Positions 5,435-6,613 of a DNA stretch of 6,613 bases are shown piece by piece. The DNA comes from SAR116 cluster bacterium (lineage in GTDB: Bacteria > Pseudomonadota > Alphaproteobacteria > Puniceispirillales > Puniceispirillaceae). The notes beneath the pieces were generated by a model that was not told the origin of the DNA, searched no databases, and saw only the letters and a list, made by a program, of their open reading frames with translations. The stretch covers positions 1-6,613 of the forward strand of contig NYTO01000137.1 of NCBI GenBank assembly GCA_002683535.1, written 5' to 3'. Position numbers and translations under genes: made by a program. Numbering within the stretch: position 1 is the stretch's first letter; every line of letters begins with the position of its first letter.

Positions 5435-6613
5435 CCCTTTGGCGCGTCGCCAAACACACGGGCGAAAATCGTGTCAACATGGCGGAAATGCTGGTCCAGA
5501 TCGAACAGCGCATCGATGCCGTCCTCGCCAAGGCTGCCGACCACTTCGGCGTCACCCTTCAGCAGGTCGCGATAGCTGGCACTTGTCTTCCAGCTTTCCA
5601 TGGCATTGCGCTGCACCATGCTGTAGGCAGCCTCGCGGCTGACCCCGGCCTGCGTCAGCGCCAGCAGAAGCTGCTGCGAGTGAACGAGGCCGCCAAGCTG
5701 GTCAAGATTGGCCTGCATGGATTCGGGATAGATAACCAGCGCCTCAACAACACTGGCAAGACGTTGCAGCGCAAAATCCAGCGCAATGGTCGCATCGGGG
5801 CCAAACACACGCTCAACGGATGAATGTGAAATATCACGCTCATGCCACAGCGCCACATTTTCCAGCGCCGGCGTGACTGCGGCACGCACGATACGGGCAA
5901 GGCCGGTCAGATTTTCTGTCAGTACCGGGTTCCGCTTGTGCGGCATGGCAGAGGAGCCCTTTTGCCCGGCCGAGAAAAATTCTTCCACTTCCCGCAATTC
6001 GGTACGCTGAAGATGGCGGATTTCCGTGGCAAGCCGTTCGACCGAGCTGGCAATGACTCCAAGCGTGGCAAAGAACATGGCGTGGCGGTCCCGCGGAATC
6101 ACCTGCGTTGAAACAGGTTCCGGGAGCAGGCCCATCTGTTCGGCCACATGCGCCTCTACCGACGGGTCGATATGCGCGAATGTGCCAACAGCACCCGAAA
6201 TGGCGCAGGTGGCAATTTCGGCGCGCGCCAGTTCAAGGCGCGTGCGGCAGCGGGCAAATTCGGCGTAGAAGGTGGCCAGCTTCAGGCCAAAGGTTGTCGG
6301 TTCTGCATGAATGCCGTGGCTGCGCCCGATGGTGGGTGTGTAGCGATGCTCCTCGGCGCGCAATTTCAGGCCAGCAAGCAACCGGTCAATGCCTGTCAGC
6401 ATCAGATCACTGGCCCGCGCCATCTGCACGGCAAGGGTGGTGTCCAGAACATCGGATGACGTCATGCCCTGATGTACAAAGCGGGCTTCCTCACCCACAT
6501 GTTCGGCAAGGTTGGTCAGAAAGGCGATGACATCATGTTTGGTCTCGCGCTCAATTTCGTTGATCCGGTCAATTTCGAACGCGCCACGTTCCCACACGGC
6601 AGCCGCCGCTTCG
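5431..6613 (-). CDS. purB: adenylosuccinate lyase PurB (5' end outside window)
   Basis: PurB is a lyase of the fumarase/aspartase superfamily. It removes fumarate from SAICAR to give AICAR and from adenylosuccinate to give AMP; the enzyme works as a homotetramer. The window holds 393 codons (first full codon 6612-6610), so by comparison with the usual ~430-435 residues about 40 N-terminal residues are missing. In this numbering the three conserved regions are TSSDVLDT (51-58), [14 protein letters not shown] (96-109, with His99 and His102) and the signature loop [11 protein letters not shown] (219-229). HERDISHSS follows at 257-265. The GTG at 6597 is internal to the conserved sequence [15 protein letters not shown] and is not the start. 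The gene ends by overlapping purC in an ATGA. The operon promoter must lie at or beyond its missing end. Confidence 0.98.
   Translation of the reverse strand, partial: EAAAAVWERGAFEIDRINEIERETKHDVIAFLTNLAEHVGEEARFVHQGMTSSDVLDTTLAVQMARASDLMLTGIDRLLAGLKLRAEEHRYTPTIGRSHGIHAEPTTFGLKLATFYAEFARCRTRLELARAEIATCAISGAVGTFAHIDPSVEAHVAEQMGLLPEPVSTQVIPRDRHAMFFATLGVIASSVERLATEIRHLQRTELREVEEFFSAGQKGSSAMPHKRNPVLTENLTGLARIVRAAVTPALENVALWHERDISHSSVERVFGPDATIALDFALQRLASVVEALVIYPESMQANLDQLGGLVHSQQLLLALTQAGVSREAAYSMVQRNAMESWKTSASYRDLLKGDAEVVGSLGEDGIDALFDLDQHFRHVDTIFARVFGDAPKG
5435..5440 (-). promoter_or_regulatory. ribosome binding site bearing on the purC start
   Basis: AAAGGG on the minus strand, inside the last codons of purB, touches the ATG at 5434 with no spacer but stands 9 nt from the ATG at 5425. 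The spacing argues for initiation at 5425, while the ATGA overlap argues for 5434. Confidence 0.5.

Noticed and set aside
4232..5575. A 447-codon open frame on the plus strand, antisense to purQ, purS, purC and the end of purB
   Set aside because: Over purS and purC it lies codon-on-codon against the sense genes, where antisense stops would need sense TTA, CTA or TCA, which are rare in GC-rich genes. The translation shows no recognisable domain, and the sense genes are certain.

Overview
The window looks like a core-metabolism locus of an alphaproteobacterium. The purine enzymes take the split form (separate small PurS, glutaminase PurQ and a ~750-residue PurL, not one ~1300-residue enterobacterial PurL). 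They are followed by a bolA-family gene and a CGFS monothiol glutaredoxin gene, an order I know from alphaproteobacteria. Sequence wording such as the PurB stretch [21 protein letters not shown] and the BolA stretch SRVQQHQMVY also fits that class. I cannot name a genus. There are no transposase, integrase, tRNA, rRNA or CRISPR signals, so this is a chromosomal housekeeping region.

Layout, left to right: 1-143 is non-coding as far as can be seen and holds a weak terminator-like hairpin (63-105). A short plus-strand gene (144-584) encodes an antibiotic-biosynthesis-monooxygenase (ABM) fold protein with an unusual Asp/Ser-rich tail. A 178-nt gap (585-762) with one imperfect inverted repeat separates it from a convergent minus-strand gene train that fills the rest of the window. 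Read in transcription order (right to left) the train is purB (5' end cut by the window), purC, purS, purQ, purL, bolA-family, grxD. All seven end in TGA.

The train is tightly packed. purB/purC, purS/purQ and purQ/purL each share a 4-nt ATGA stop/start overlap, and purL and bolA are 4 nt apart. The exceptions are the 42-nt purC-purS gap, with two small perfect dyads, and the 89-nt bolA-grxD gap, with a GC-rich stem-loop followed by a U-run. The operon promoter lies outside the window.

Functionally, PurS, PurQ and PurL form the glutamine-dependent FGAR amidotransferase, PurC makes SAICAR, and PurB removes fumarate from SAICAR and from adenylosuccinate. BolA and Grx4 proteins form [2Fe-2S]-bridged complexes used in iron-sulfur trafficking and iron sensing. 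I see no undescribed system. The points most worth checking are the two non-overlapping junctions of the operon and the odd tail of the ABM-family protein.
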